A program made the position numbers and the translations under genes. From an uncultured Dysgonomonas sp. (lineage in GTDB: Bacteria > Bacteroidota > Bacteroidia > Bacteroidales > Dysgonomonadaceae), in NCBI GenBank assembly GCA_937995835.1, contig CALKIV010000067.1, positions 1-31,973 on the forward strand: DNA of 31,973 nucleotides, in the 5' to 3' direction. The notes under the pieces are model-generated. The model worked only from the letters and a program-made list of their open reading frames with translations. It had not been told where the DNA came from and searched no databases. This document shows, in pieces, positions 13,709 to 24,500 of the stretch (position 1 is its first letter; every line of letters begins with the position of its first letter).

Positions 13709-16700
13709 TTAGTTACTAATTTTGACTTGTTTGATTGCATTATTTGCATTGATCACCGGGAAATACATCATTTCAACCTTTGCCGGATTGAGCGTGTATT
13801 TTCCAGAGTATCGAGGCAGTAAATTTATCGAATAGCTATACTCTCCTTTAGGTAGTTTTTCGCAGAAGATGGCAACTTTTTCTTTGAAGTGTTCTCTGTA
13901 TATTTCGTGATTTCTGTATCCACCGTATTTGTTCTGATAGTTGCAGCCTGCCGGAATTGGGATCTCTATGATCACATGTTCGGCATTGTCTTGTTTCACT
14001 TTTACGGTAACTTCTAGGGTGACTGCAATTCCTTTTTCCAGTGTTGGGTGGTTTATTGTTGTTGCTATTTCAAAGGCCTCTCCACGATGCTCTTCTTTTC
14101 GTCTTTTCATGGTGTATGCTGAGTAGATCAGAGGTATACCACTTTCTTTTTTGATAGCCAGTTTTTCTCCACTATTAAGTGTTGCATTGTACGGAAATTC
14201 CTTAATTGTTTGATTGTCTTTTCCACTAAGCATAACTGTAGCCAAATTGTCTGAGGTTGTTGCCTCTGCCAACAGATCGGGCAAGATGGTCATCAAGGCA
14301 GATGATGCTTGATAGGTATTCCAACCATATCTTTTTGTGCCTAAAATATGCATCTGCATGCCATCTACATATTGTGCCAGCAATGAATCGTTGCGAGCAA
14401 TGCGATAGGCTATGACGTTGACTGCATCGTTGTTGTAATACCAATAATTTGTGCGCAAGGTGTCTTTGATGTTGATAGCCCCTAACACATCTTTGTTGAG
14501 GTGATCGGTTATCAAAGAGTGGTCATACTCCAATCCCAATTTTTGGCGCATCTCTAGCAGAGTCAATTTTTGAGTCAGATATGAATTGCGAACAGCATAA
14601 TCTTCTGGTCGTTTGGTTCTCTTATATCTGTTGACAAGGGAGTCTTCATAAGCTTCTATTTTGGCTATCCTTTCGTCAAAGAGTTGGATGATGTCTTCAT
14701 AGTTTTGCTCTGTTTTCCAATCCACGAGGGCACTTAATACATCTATGTCACCTAGCGATGTGTTGCGAAAACGGTGTACGTCCATATAGTCATATTGCAC
14801 TTTAGAGATCTCTAAATCGACCTTATATCCTGCTTTCTGAGCCATATTAAGAGCACGCAAAATATGAGCTGACATCCAGAAAGATGTATTAGTCCCATTA
14901 GACCACCACGACCACAGCCTGTCTCCATTCTGATTTTGAAGTAAGCGATTGATTATTTCATTTACTTTCTTATCATGTTTGAATTTCTTGCCCATAAATT
15001 GTTGGTAGAGGCGATAGTTGAGCAAGCCTATCAGCTTGGATGCCAGCTGTTCGTTACACGCATACTTATATCCCATCAGATAGTTAGCTGCATCCATATA
15101 TATGTCAACTTGTTTGCCTGTTATTGATATCTGCACTTCTTCATTGTCGTTTGCCTGAACATCAACATGATCTCCGTTGCGTAAAAACTGTAGTGTTCCT
15201 TCAGCAACTTCTGTACCTTGTTTTTCGATAGAGATGCTTCGCTGTTCGCCATCCGAATAGCCATCGTTGCGTGTAAAGCGATACGAGAATGTCAGGCTAT
15301 CTTGCTTTTCGGGAGCTACGATAGGCAGATATTCTTGGTACGAAGAGGTGAAGTGGATCGGTTTGTCAGTAATAGAGTCTCCATTGTGGACAAAGATCAC
15401 GGCACCATCTATTTCTTTATCCTTGGTGTAGTTTCTGATGTTGGCAGCTAAGAGCGTTGTATCTCCTTCGACTAAAAATTGAGGAGATTTTAGCTCTGCC
15501 ATCAGTGGCTTGTATGAATTTATGCTGCGACGGAGTGTTCCCGTTTTCAACTTCCTATTCATGGCATATACAATAGCTTGCCACTTGGTGATATTATCCG
15601 GAAATGTGACAGAAAACTCTACTTCTCCTTTTCTGTTGGTTACCAATCTAGGCTGCCAAAAGCCCACATCCGAAAAGTTTGAGCGCATGCCATCCAGTTG
15701 CATCAATTCTTCATAAAGCTTTGCTGAACCATCATCTTCCACGTCTTCAGCGTCTGGTGTAGATTCTACGTCTTCAGGATCTTGTACAGATAGTCCGGCT
15801 ACACTGCCTTGCAGTACTTGACTTACTGATCCTGTTAAACTCATTTTTTTCTGAACACCATAGGCGACCACAACAGTTTCCATCAGCAGTTGAGCATCTT
15901 CTTTCAAGACAACTGTAATGCTACTGCCACGAGTTACTTTTACCTCCTCTGTTTTATACCCCAAGAAGTTGAATAGGAGCGTGTTTTCTGCTCCATGCAG
16001 GTCTAAAATAAATTTGCCATCGATATCTGCCATTGTGCCTATATTGGTATCCTTCAACCTGATGGAAGCTCCTATTAGAGGTTCGCCTAGTTCGTCAGTC
16101 ACTATTCCTCTGACATCGTTGGCTGGATTGAAATATTGCTTGCCAATATTGGTAAACGAGTAGGTGTTATTGCCGGACTTACTGCCAGATACGGTTTGCA
16201 TAGGAGGCTGATACTCTAACCATTTTGCAGAAATAGAATCTTTAGGATTTTCGACGGATGCTGCCATTTTTATTTCCACATATGTGTTTTGCAATAATGG
16301 CACATTGTTGACCCTCAGATAGTTTCCATTGGCATAGAGAGCAAATACATCATAATCTCCGTATGCCATACCTCTTATTCCATAGAGGTTGTTAGGATTA
16401 TAAGCTCCTAGTATATTTTGATTAAAGACAGGAACAAATAGTTTTCCTGTTTCTTTATTTAGCATCACAATGCCTCGTACGCCCGATTCTAGACTGTCTT
16501 TAGGAACATGTATTTTGGTATTGTTTAGATGAATAGTGCCCGGAAACCACTTGTTTTCTTCAGTGGGAACGAGACCTATTATTCGCCCAAACTCTTGAGG
16601 GGTGAAATGAAAATCGTTTATTTTATCAAAATTATTGTTAGCTGTTTGAGTCAGTGTTGTTGGGTATGGCTCAGTAGGATATTTGTAGACAACATTTCGA

Positions 16701-19447
16701 TCATATTTGTATAAAAATTTACCTTCATGGAAATATTCAACCCCATCCATATAGCGATACATTCCCTCAGCCAATGGCCCTACAGTGTGATAGGTTTTAT
16801 TGTGTTGATAGTAGTTTTGAAAATGGGGATATGCGATTGGAATTACGATAGTGTCTTTTTTCAATCTTTCAGTCATGTATGTAAATCGATCTTTTTCGAT
16901 GGGAATAACCGATAGATATCGAGAGTATAACTCCTTTTCACTTGAAACAAATTCATGAACTCTATTCGGATGTTTCTTTGTTCCTTTGTTGACGGTAGGC
17001 ATATATATTGTTCTCACAAAACGGCTTTTGGGCATTTTGTTGAGGTTGATACTAAGAATCATTTTTTTGCCTTCGAGAAAACAGAATCTATCGATAATGA
17101 TGACTCTATCGTGTAGTCTTAGACTGATCTTATGTTCTTTATAGCTTTCTGTCAAGAATGAGTAGCCTTGTGGCTGTTCAGCCCATTTGAAGTAAACAGG
17201 TTCGCCATCAAGTTCTATGGCATAGATGTCGATAGCGTTGCCGTCAAGCATCACATAGGGGGCAAATTCGGTTGTGCCGTCAGGTGTGTTGACGGAATGG
17301 GTAAAGATATCATGATAGGGTATTCTGCCCCCAACATAGCTGAGGGTATCCATGATGCCCTCATGCAGATCAGGATCGGGAAATGTAAATCTATAATACG
17401 GGTTCTTATCTAATGAAGATACAGCATTCCAATAGTCAAAATTCTTTTGAGTGAGAGCCTGAGAGTGATGCGCATTTTTATCTTCTATATAGTATGAGTC
17501 TCTTTTCTCGCGCCCCTTAGGTGTATTGCCATAATAGGGTAGGTCGTAGACATGATAGTTTAGCAGTGAGTTATAGGCAAAGGCAGTGATGTCAACACCT
17601 TTAACGCCTCTGTTTCTACTATCTGTTATTTTTATTTTGCTGTCGATGGTTTGTCCCGGATATACACGGGTGGGCATATCCCATTCTATGTCAAGGAATT
17701 CTTTTTTAGGCACATATACTCGCCGGTATACTTGATCTTCTCCACCCATCGTGAAAAATATTTCTAAGAAATATGTGATATCAAGATCAATGTAAGCCCT
17801 CTTGAAATCTAAAGTTTTACCGGATCCTTTTTCTAGTAGCATATTCCCTTCGTATACATACCAAGCAACATCTAGTCCAAGGGGGTTAATTAGCTCTAAG
17901 GTTAGTGAATCCTTAATTAAGCCTCCTTTTATATCCAATTCATGATATGTGTTGCTGACATTGATCGTTTTGGAGGTCTTATATTCCGGAACGGTGATGG
18001 TATAGTTTTTAATGTTTTGCTGAAAATTTTCAGTATGAGGCAATTCTATTTCTTTTGTTTCTTTTCCATCTATTGTTAATTGGGCTGCTACCTTTTTTTC
18101 AATTCCTAGTTCTTCAAACTTGAAGACGAGGGTAGAGTCTTGAGTTCTATATTTTACATCGTAATATGATTTATAAAATATTACATTGTGAGTCGAGTTT
18201 AGCAGTTGTCCATCAGGTGTCAGCACTGATATATGCACTCCATAGTTGCAGTCAGTTTTGTCGAACAGCTTGGCTGGAATTACATAAGTTGTTGGTGCAT
18301 CATTTTTGAGGGCAACGGTATCACTTTTGATAATATTGGGAACAACTAGCAGGTCTACGTATGAATTTCTGATTTCTCCACGAGTGATTGTGATCTGTGC
18401 CTTCATGTCTGGCATGATCAAGTTGTTAGCATCTACAACTTTGATTTCAAGCTCGTTGTCATTGGGTTGATATTGAATGAAATCTTTTATTCTGGTTTCT
18501 ATTTTATTGTCATACAGTTCATAGTCTTCGTATCTAAATGAGGTCTGCGATACAATTTTTCCTTTCTTGTCTCTTAGCTGTAAGGCATAATTCTTGTCCA
18601 ATCTCAGTTTGAGAGAATCGTGCAAAACCAATTCTTCGGCAAAGCCACCAGGATTGTAAGGGCTGATGTTTGTAATCTTCTTAAATTCGTAATAGCTATC
18701 CGGCTTTTGCAACCACAATTCTAAGTCCCCTTTGATAGGTCTTTTGTTACCTGATAGGGCATACGACTTGAAACGAACTTGTTCCCCTGGTTTGTATTTA
18801 TTTTTATCCGTGATCATATAGCTATAAAAGTCTGGTTTAGATTCCTCTCCTCCATAATATGAGCTGCCATATGAGGGGTAGATAATATGCTTTTCGAGAT
18901 CGAAAACAGCGGTAAACTTATCAAGCTCAACCGTTAGAACCCGATTAGGGTTTTCTGACCAATCATCTGTTCTATACACTTTACTTTCTGCATCATAGGG
19001 AATATTTGAATCAAACAAACGCCATTTTCCACTTTGTATTTTCACTTTTGCGTCACTGCGTATTTCTCCGTTACGATCAACTACTTGTAGGGTCAGCACT
19101 CCATATTCATGGAACAAAAATACCTGAAAAGGAATGATAGGGGCATAGCTGTAGTTAATCCTATTCTTATTGATGCTAGCATAGATAAAATGTCCTTGGG
19201 CTGGGCTGTCAGTCCATCTGTTTTTGAAAGTAGCTACATGATTATACAGAAGTTTCTTCATCAATTTGTCGCTTCCTTCTTCTTTCAAAAAGCGTTGAGC
19301 TTCTTTATTGGTTACTTCAAAAACAAAGATAGAGTCGCATCCTTCCCTCCATTTTATGTGTTCTCTAATGGCTTCTTGAGCATTTAAAGGAATAGCTATT
19401 CTGAAAAAAAACAGAATGAGAATAAGATATAGTGATCGGTTTTGCAT
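13709..19447 (-). CDS. alpha-2-macroglobulin family protein with inserted CarboxypepD_reg/SusC-signature segment
   Basis: This is a 1,912-residue exported protein. The signal peptide ends near LNA/Q (residue 24). Macroglobulin-like beta domains fill the first 1,100 residues. An MG2-type region (YMITDKNKYKPGEQVRFK) lies near residue 210. At about 1112-1190 there is a CarboxypepD_reg-like domain (VRGIVTDELGEPLIGASI), followed by METVVVAYGVQKKMSLTGSV, which resembles the start of a SusC plug, then an acidic linker. The core A2M domain begins near W1264 (WQPRLVTNRKGEVEFSVTFPDN). A CNEQ motif (C1464-Q1467) matches the CxEQ thioester signature, with Ala instead of the usual Gly before Cys. Bacterial A2Ms trap proteases in the envelope, and this one is likely surface or periplasmic. 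It has no penicillin-binding partner nearby. Confidence 0.9.
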   Translation of the reverse strand: MQNRSLYLILILFFFRIAIPLNAQEAIREHIKWREGCDSIFVFEVTNKEAQRFLKEEGSDKLMKKLLYNHVATFKNRWTDSPAQGHFIYASINKNRINYSYAPIIPFQVFLFHEYGVLTLQVVDRNGEIRSDAKVKIQSGKWRLFDSNIPYDAESKVYRTDDWSENPNRVLTVELDKFTAVFDLEKHIIYPSYGSSYYGGEESKPDFYSYMITDKNKYKPGEQVRFKSYALSGNKRPIKGDLELWLQKPDSYYEFKKITNISPYNPGGFAEELVLHDSLKLRLDKNYALQLRDKKGKIVSQTSFRYEDYELYDNKIETRIKDFIQYQPNDNELEIKVVDANNLIMPDMKAQITITRGEIRNSYVDLLVVPNIIKSDTVALKNDAPTTYVIPAKLFDKTDCNYGVHISVLTPDGQLLNSTHNVIFYKSYYDVKYRTQDSTLVFKFEELGIEKKVAAQLTIDGKETKEIELPHTENFQQNIKNYTITVPEYKTSKTINVSNTYHELDIKGGLIKDSLTLELINPLGLDVAWYVYEGNMLLEKGSGKTLDFKRAYIDLDITYFLEIFFTMGGEDQVYRRVYVPKKEFLDIEWDMPTRVYPGQTIDSKIKITDSRNRGVKGVDITAFAYNSLLNYHVYDLPYYGNTPKGREKRDSYYIEDKNAHHSQALTQKNFDYWNAVSSLDKNPYYRFTFPDPDLHEGIMDTLSYVGGRIPYHDIFTHSVNTPDGTTEFAPYVMLDGNAIDIYAIELDGEPVYFKWAEQPQGYSFLTESYKEHKISLRLHDRVIIIDRFCFLEGKKMILSINLNKMPKSRFVRTIYMPTVNKGTKKHPNRVHEFVSSEKELYSRYLSVIPIEKDRFTYMTERLKKDTIVIPIAYPHFQNYYQHNKTYHTVGPLAEGMYRYMDGVEYFHEGKFLYKYDRNVVYKYPTEPYPTTLTQTANNNFDKINDFHFTPQEFGRIIGLVPTEENKWFPGTIHLNNTKIHVPKDSLESGVRGIVMLNKETGKLFVPVFNQNILGAYNPNNLYGIRGMAYGDYDVFALYANGNYLRVNNVPLLQNTYVEIKMAASVENPKDSISAKWLEYQPPMQTVSGSKSGNNTYSFTNIGKQYFNPANDVRGIVTDELGEPLIGASIRLKDTNIGTMADIDGKFILDLHGAENTLLFNFLGYKTEEVKVTRGSSITVVLKEDAQLLMETVVVAYGVQKKMSLTGSVSQVLQGSVAGLSVQDPEDVESTPDAEDVEDDGSAKLYEELMQLDGMRSNFSDVGFWQPRLVTNRKGEVEFSVTFPDNITKWQAIVYAMNRKLKTGTLRRSINSYKPLMAELKSPQFLVEGDTTLLAANIRNYTKDKEIDGAVIFVHNGDSITDKPIHFTSSYQEYLPIVAPEKQDSLTFSYRFTRNDGYSDGEQRSISIEKQGTEVAEGTLQFLRNGDHVDVQANDNEEVQISITGKQVDIYMDAANYLMGYKYACNEQLASKLIGLLNYRLYQQFMGKKFKHDKKVNEIINRLLQNQNGDRLWSWWSNGTNTSFWMSAHILRALNMAQKAGYKVDLEISKVQYDYMDVHRFRNTSLGDIDVLSALVDWKTEQNYEDIIQLFDERIAKIEAYEDSLVNRYKRTKRPEDYAVRNSYLTQKLTLLEMRQKLGLEYDHSLITDHLNKDVLGAINIKDTLRTNYWYYNNDAVNVIAYRIARNDSLLAQYVDGMQMHILGTKRYGWNTYQASSALMTILPDLLAEATTSDNLATVMLSGKDNQTIKEFPYNATLNSGEKLAIKKESGIPLIYSAYTMKRRKEEHRGEAFEIATTINHPTLEKGIAVTLEVTVKVKQDNAEHVIIEIPIPAGCNYQNKYGGYRNHEIYREHFKEKVAIFCEKLPKGEYSYSINLLPRYSGKYTLNPAKVEMMYFPVINANNAIKQVKISN

Positions 19448-19774
19448 AAGTGTTAGTTTGTTAGTTGCCTTAAGGCAAAGATAAAATAAAATTGGGGCTC
19501 TGATCTATATGTTCTTGATAATGTTTAAAATTAAGCCCTTATTTATTGGTAAGGGGAGGAGATGAGATTTGCTGAGATTGCATTGATGTTGGGCTAGATA
19601 TTGGATTATGCTGTTGATACTGCAATGACAGAATCGAGGTCTATATTCTACTAGCACTATATTAAAAATAGAGAACATAATCATGTTGACCTCAAAATGA
19701 TTTTGTAATATTGTCAAATAAGTTTGTAGAAGGTGCTTTGATGCTCCCTTTGCAAGTTTGATAAAAGTCTCGAA
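19448..19774. promoter_or_regulatory. divergent intergenic region between the A2M gene and the sigma-factor locus
   Basis: This AT-rich gap holds no supportable gene. On the minus strand TATCTTTG (19483-19476) matches TAnnTTTG and lies about 30 bp before the A2M start. On the plus strand TAAGTTTG (19719-19726) matches the same consensus about 50 bp before the sigma-factor start. Neither has a convincing -33 TTTG at normal spacing, so both calls are tentative. Confidence 0.4.
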
Positions 19775-20326
19775 ATGATGCAAGAAGTTAACTTTGAAGA
19801 AACATATATAAGATATTATGCAAAAATGAAGCGTTTTGCATTGGAGTATGTTTTGCGCGAAGAGGATGCTGAAAATATAATTCATGATGTTTTTGTAGAA
19901 CTATGGGAACAGTGGGAGACTCACAAAAGGCATAATAATGTTTTAGCTCTCTTGTTTTTTATGCTTAAGAATAGATGTATAGATTTTTTGAGACACAAAC
20001 AAGTGCAACAAAAACTAGCTGAAAAGACACAAAATGAATATTACTTAAGCTTGCAAGCCAACTGTGCTGCTTTGTCACAATTTAATGAAAACATAGGATC
20101 GGAGGAAGACCTCCATGAAATAATTAATAAGGCTTTAGCATCACTACCTGATAGATGTCGAGAAATTTTTGTTAAAAGCAAGATTGAAGGGAAAAAACAG
20201 CAAGAGATCGCCAGGGAACTGAATGTGTCTATACATACTGTTGAGAGTCAGATGGGTATCGCTTATAAAAAGCTTCGGAAAGAACTTCGAGATTTACTTC
20301 CTTTACTCTTTTTTCTACTACATTAA
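19775..20326 (+). CDS. ECF RNA polymerase sigma factor (Bacteroides expansion family type)
   Basis: This encodes a 183-residue sigma-70 family protein of the extracytoplasmic function class. Region 2 is seen in FEETYIRYYAKMKRFALEYV through EEDAENIIHDVFVELWEQW (residues about 6-45). Region 4 is ALASLPDRCREIFVKSKIEGKK followed by the helix-turn-helix QQEIARELNVSIHTVESQMGIAYKKLRKEL (about 128-173). Either of two adjacent ATG codons (19775, 19778) could start it. It directs transcription of its own locus when released by the FecR protein encoded next, in the manner of FecI/FecR systems. Confidence 0.95.
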   Translation: MMQEVNFEETYIRYYAKMKRFALEYVLREEDAENIIHDVFVELWEQWETHKRHNNVLALLFFMLKNRCIDFLRHKQVQQKLAEKTQNEYYLSLQANCAALSQFNENIGSEEDLHEIINKALASLPDRCREIFVKSKIEGKKQQEIARELNVSIHTVESQMGIAYKKLRKELRDLLPLLFFLLH

Positions 20327-20348
20327 AAAAAATAATCAAATTTTGTTT

Positions 20349-20404
20349 AGCGGATTTTTACCATCTATCCGTTAATTATATACACGCAGATAGTTTATGT
20401 CTGC
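20349..20404 (+). promoter_or_regulatory. two small inverted repeats between sigma and anti-sigma genes
   Basis: AGCGGAT (20349-20355) pairs with ATCCGTT (20367-20373, one wobble), and GCAGATA (20386-20392) pairs with TGTCTGC (20398-20404, one wobble) around GTTTA. The second shares GCAGA/TCTGCC and a following A-rich run with the hairpin upstream of the SusC gene. They may tune read-through or translation between the genes, but no function is demonstrated. Confidence 0.4.
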
Positions 20405-20425
20405 CATAAAATTTAGTACATCATA

Positions 20426-21403
20426 ATGGATACACGAATCGAAAAGTATTTCAACAAAGAACTAGACAAAGATGCTGAGGCTGATTTCTTGATAGAACTT
20501 CAAACAGATACAAATTTGCTTGAAGAGTTTATTAAGTACAAAAATGCTCAAGGACTCATCGCTTTTATAGACTGTTCAGATGATATATCGGATGGAAAAG
20601 AAAGTTATGCGCAATTTGTGAAAGCTAGACAGAAGAAAAAATCAAAACGATTCTATCTCAATATACTCAAATATGCATCGGCTGTAGCTGTTATTGTAGT
20701 GAGTACCTTGTTTATTTCAAATTTATTGAATTACAATATTACGAGTTCTCAGGATAGCATTTCTTATAACACAATTACAGTTCCAGCAGGACAGCGGGTT
20801 TCTGTTAAGTTGAGTGATGGTACAGAAGTCTGGTTAAATGCGAGGTCAACATTATCTTATCCATCCTCATTTAAAGCAGAAGACAGAAAGGTGTCATTAG
20901 AAGGAGAGGCTTATTTCAAAGTGGCAAAAGATCGTACGAACCCATTTGTGGTATCCACATCTTCTTTGGATGTGAAAGTGTTAGGGACGACCTTCAATGT
21001 TAGTGCATATGATGAACTAGAGTCGGTAGATGTTGCTCTTTTGGAGGGAAGTGTGGAAGTGAAGATTCATGATACATCAGAAAGCTCATTGTTGAGACCG
21101 AAGCAAAAATTGACTTATCAGGACAATGCTACATCTATTAGTCCTATAACCTCGGAAGAGGACTATTTGTGGCATAAAGGTATTTACAATTTCCAAAAGG
21201 CACATTTAGATGAAATAACAAAAAAATTGGAACTCTACTATCATGTGAAAATTGAAATCAGGAATCAGGATCTTTTGTCACTAGAGTATACAGGTAAATT
21301 TAGACAAGAGGATGGTGTGGCTGAGATATTACGCATTATTCAAAAGATCCACAAATTTGAAGTGAAAGAAGATAAGAAAAACAACATATTTATTATTCAA
21401 TAA
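20426..21403 (+). CDS. FecR-family anti-sigma factor
   Basis: This 325-residue protein spans the inner membrane once (residues about 82-101, YASAVAVIVVSTLFISNLL). The cytoplasmic N terminus (1-78) would bind the sigma factor. The periplasmic FecR domain covers about 118-215 (TVPAGQRVSVKLSDGTEVWL, LEGEAYFKVAKD, FVVSTSSLDVKVLGTTFNVSAY). A DUF4974-type C-terminal domain (about 250-325, DEITKKLELYYHVKIEI ... FRQEDGVAEILRIIQ) would meet the STN domain of SusC. It lies 99 bp after the sigma gene and 133 bp before susC, the standard order for a trans-envelope signalling relay. Confidence 0.95.
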   Translation: MDTRIEKYFNKELDKDAEADFLIELQTDTNLLEEFIKYKNAQGLIAFIDCSDDISDGKESYAQFVKARQKKKSKRFYLNILKYASAVAVIVVSTLFISNLLNYNITSSQDSISYNTITVPAGQRVSVKLSDGTEVWLNARSTLSYPSSFKAEDRKVSLEGEAYFKVAKDRTNPFVVSTSSLDVKVLGTTFNVSAYDELESVDVALLEGSVEVKIHDTSESSLLRPKQKLTYQDNATSISPITSEEDYLWHKGIYNFQKAHLDEITKKLELYYHVKIEIRNQDLLSLEYTGKFRQEDGVAEILRIIQKIHKFEVKEDKKNNIFIIQ

Positions 21404-21446
21404 TTTAACCTAAAATATAGAAAACCATGAATTAGAAAAAACAAAA

Positions 21447-21470
21447 TGGCAGATGTCCTCACATCTGCCA
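21447..21470 (+). promoter_or_regulatory. hairpin in the FecR-SusC intergenic region
   Basis: TGGCAGATGT (21447-21456) pairs perfectly with ACATCTGCCA (21461-21470) around a CCTC loop. It lies 43 bp after the anti-sigma stop and 66 bp before the SusC start. There is no T-tract after it, so it is more likely an attenuator, an RNA-stability hairpin or a mark of a separate SusC promoter than a simple terminator. Confidence 0.6.
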
Positions 21471-21536
21471 AAATGAAAGTTAAACAAACCCCAAATCTGA
21501 AAAAAAACAAGTATTTATTTAACCAATTACAAAGTT

Positions 21537-24500
21537 ATGAAAATAAAACCTTTGGCATTCGCCAGACTATGTCAAAAACATAAAAGATCTTTAAAAATTA
21601 TGAAGATTTCATTTTTTATGTTACTCATCTGTTTCCAGTTGGCAGCGATGAGTACCAAAGCTCAGGAAGCTGCTTTGAGCTTGAAGAGTAATAGCTTATC
21701 TATTAAGAGCTTGATAACAGAGATTGAAGAGCAGACTAACTATCTTGTTGTATATAGCAATTTGGAAGTTGATATTCAGCATCTGACAAAAGTCAGAACG
21801 ACTAAAGGCAAGGTGAAAGATATTCTGAACCAAGCTTTCGAAAATACGAATCTAGCCTATTCTTTTGATAATAATTACATTGTATTAAAGTCTAAAGATT
21901 CCGGTGCCGGTAGTGGAGCCTACGATATGTATGAAAAAAGGAAACGCACAGGTGTCGTCAAAGATGCTGAAGGCGAACCTATTATCGGAGCTACTGTTTT
22001 TATGAAAAACACAACAGAAGGAACGACAACGGATATTGATGGTCGTTTTAGTATAAATGCTTCGGAAAAAGATGTTCTTGTCATATCTTTTATTGGTTAT
22101 GATAATCAAGAAGTGCCCGTAAAAGATGACTTGACATTCGACATAACTTTGCAGGAGGACATAAAGACACTGGATGAAGTGGTTGTGATTGGCTACGGAA
22201 CGGTAAAAAAGAAGGATCTTACAGGTGCTGTGTCGATCGTAAAGCCTGAGGCGCTGAAAGATAGAGTGGCTGGTGACATTGGTAGTGCTTTGCAAGGACT
22301 AGCTTCGGGGGTGAAAGTGAGTTCTAGTGGTCTAGCAGGTGATGCCGCAGCTATTACAATTAGAGGAATTGGCAATTTGACAAACAATTCTCCTTTATAT
22401 GTCATTGATGGAACGCCAACTGATGGCAATCTTCATCTTAACTTGCAGGATATTGAGTCTATACAGGTCTTAAAAGATGCCTCATCAGCTGCTATCTATG
22501 GTTCCAGAGCAGCCAATGGTGTGATTATTATTTCTACGAAGCAAGGTAAAGAAGGACCTCTGAAGGTTGAGTTTTCTTCTCAAATAGAAGTGAGCTGGCT
22601 CCCTAGATACGACCTGATGAATGCTGATGAATATAAAGCATATAATAACATGGCTTACGACAATGCCATCCGGATGGGAATAGAGGGAGTGACATCACGC
22701 CAGAATCATTATGATGCAAATACAGATTGGCAAGATCAGATGCTAAAAACAGGAATGATGCAAAACTATAATATTGCACTATCTGGCGCTAAGGAAAACC
22801 AGAGACTTTACACATCTCTGAATGTGATGGATAATTCGGGAACAGTGGAAGGAACAGGGTACAATAAATATGCTTTCAGGGTGAACACCAGTGGAAAGAA
22901 AGGAATATTTTCGTATGGTGAAAATCTATCTTACACCACATCCAAACGTAAAGGACTACATGGAAATCCTTTTTCTAACTTCATCTCTATGCCTCCAACA
23001 ATCCCAGTCCTTGATGATTCTCACCCAGGAGGATATGGCTATGGCGACAAATATAGAGCGAGCACCTATGCGTTAAATCCTGTGGCTATGCAAGAGTTGC
23101 ATACATCAAGAAATAAGGAGACATCATTACGTGCAAATATATATGGACAAGTAGACTTGTTTGATATGTTCTATGCCAAGCTGAATGGGGCATATACAGA
23201 TTACTCCGGCACAACAAATACATTGCGCAAGGAAGGAAATTGGACCATGGGGCAAGGAGCCGATAAACCTTACTTGACAAAGGATAACTATGTGCTGAAA
23301 ACGGTGATGATTGAGAATACTTATGGATTCAAAAAGAAATTTGATAAGCATGATCTTGATGCTGTTGTTGGGCTTTCGTATCAACATGACAAAGGTGAAC
23401 AACATTACACAACCCGTCTTGATCCTCTAGTGATCAATGGTGAATATATCACATCAATAGATGCAGCTACGGGAACCACTACAGGTGGCACACATGTAGA
23501 TGAAGCAGCGTTAGTCTCTTTCTTGGGACGGGTGAATTATAGCTTTGATGACAAGTATCTTTTTTCAGCCTCAGTGCGTCGCGATGGCTCGTCACGATTT
23601 GCTAAAGACAACCGTTGGTCAACATTTCCATCAGTATCTCTAGGTTGGAGAATAAGTCAAGAGAATTTTTTTAATGTTCCACTCATTAATGATCTGAAGT
23701 TGCGTGGTAATTATGGAACATTAGGAGGAAGTAATATCGGATACTGGGACTATCAAGCCTTTATTAATACAGCACCACGTGCAGTATTTGGATCTAAGGA
23801 TGATATAGCCATTGGAATGATACAGTCTAAGCTGGTAAACAGCGACTTGAAATGGGAAATAACCAAACAGATGAACTTTGGTTTCGATCTAAAAATGTTG
23901 AAAAATAGATTGAGTCTGACTGCAGAGTATTTCAACTCCAAGTCGGAAGATTTGTTGGTATATCTTCCTGTTCTTCTAACCTCGGGTAATGCTGGTGGCA
24001 ACCCTGCCGTGAATGCTGGTAGCCTGAGAAATCAAGGAATTGAATTTGATATTGCTTGGCGCGATAATATAGGTTCTGATTTTACTTACTCAGCATCGTT
24101 GAACCTGTCTCATGTCAAAAACAAGATACTAAGTTTGGGTTATGGACAAGATGTATATTATACCCATCTATCCAAATCGGAGATCGGCAAATCATTGGGC
24201 AGTTGGTATTTGTATAAGATGGATGGCATTTTCCAATCTTATGACGAAATCATTCAACACAAGAATAGTGAAGGAAAAATTATTCAGCCTAATGCACAAC
24301 CGGGCGATATAAGATATGTTGATACGAATGATGATGGCGTGATTAATGCAAACGACCGTCAAATAGTAGGCAATCCTTGGCCAAAACTAGAAATGGGATT
24401 ATCGTTATCGGCACAATACAAAGGATTTGACCTGATGGTAAATGGATATGGTAAATTTGGTCAAGAAGTATGGAATGGCTCAAAAGCAACAGCTGCAGAT

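Noticed and set aside
19505..19885. A minus-strand open frame of 126 codons between the A2M and sigma-factor genes.
   Set aside because: It overlaps the first 110 bp of the clear ECF sigma gene, is rich in Ile, Phe and His as antisense AT-rich DNA tends to be, and shows no domain or plausible start context.
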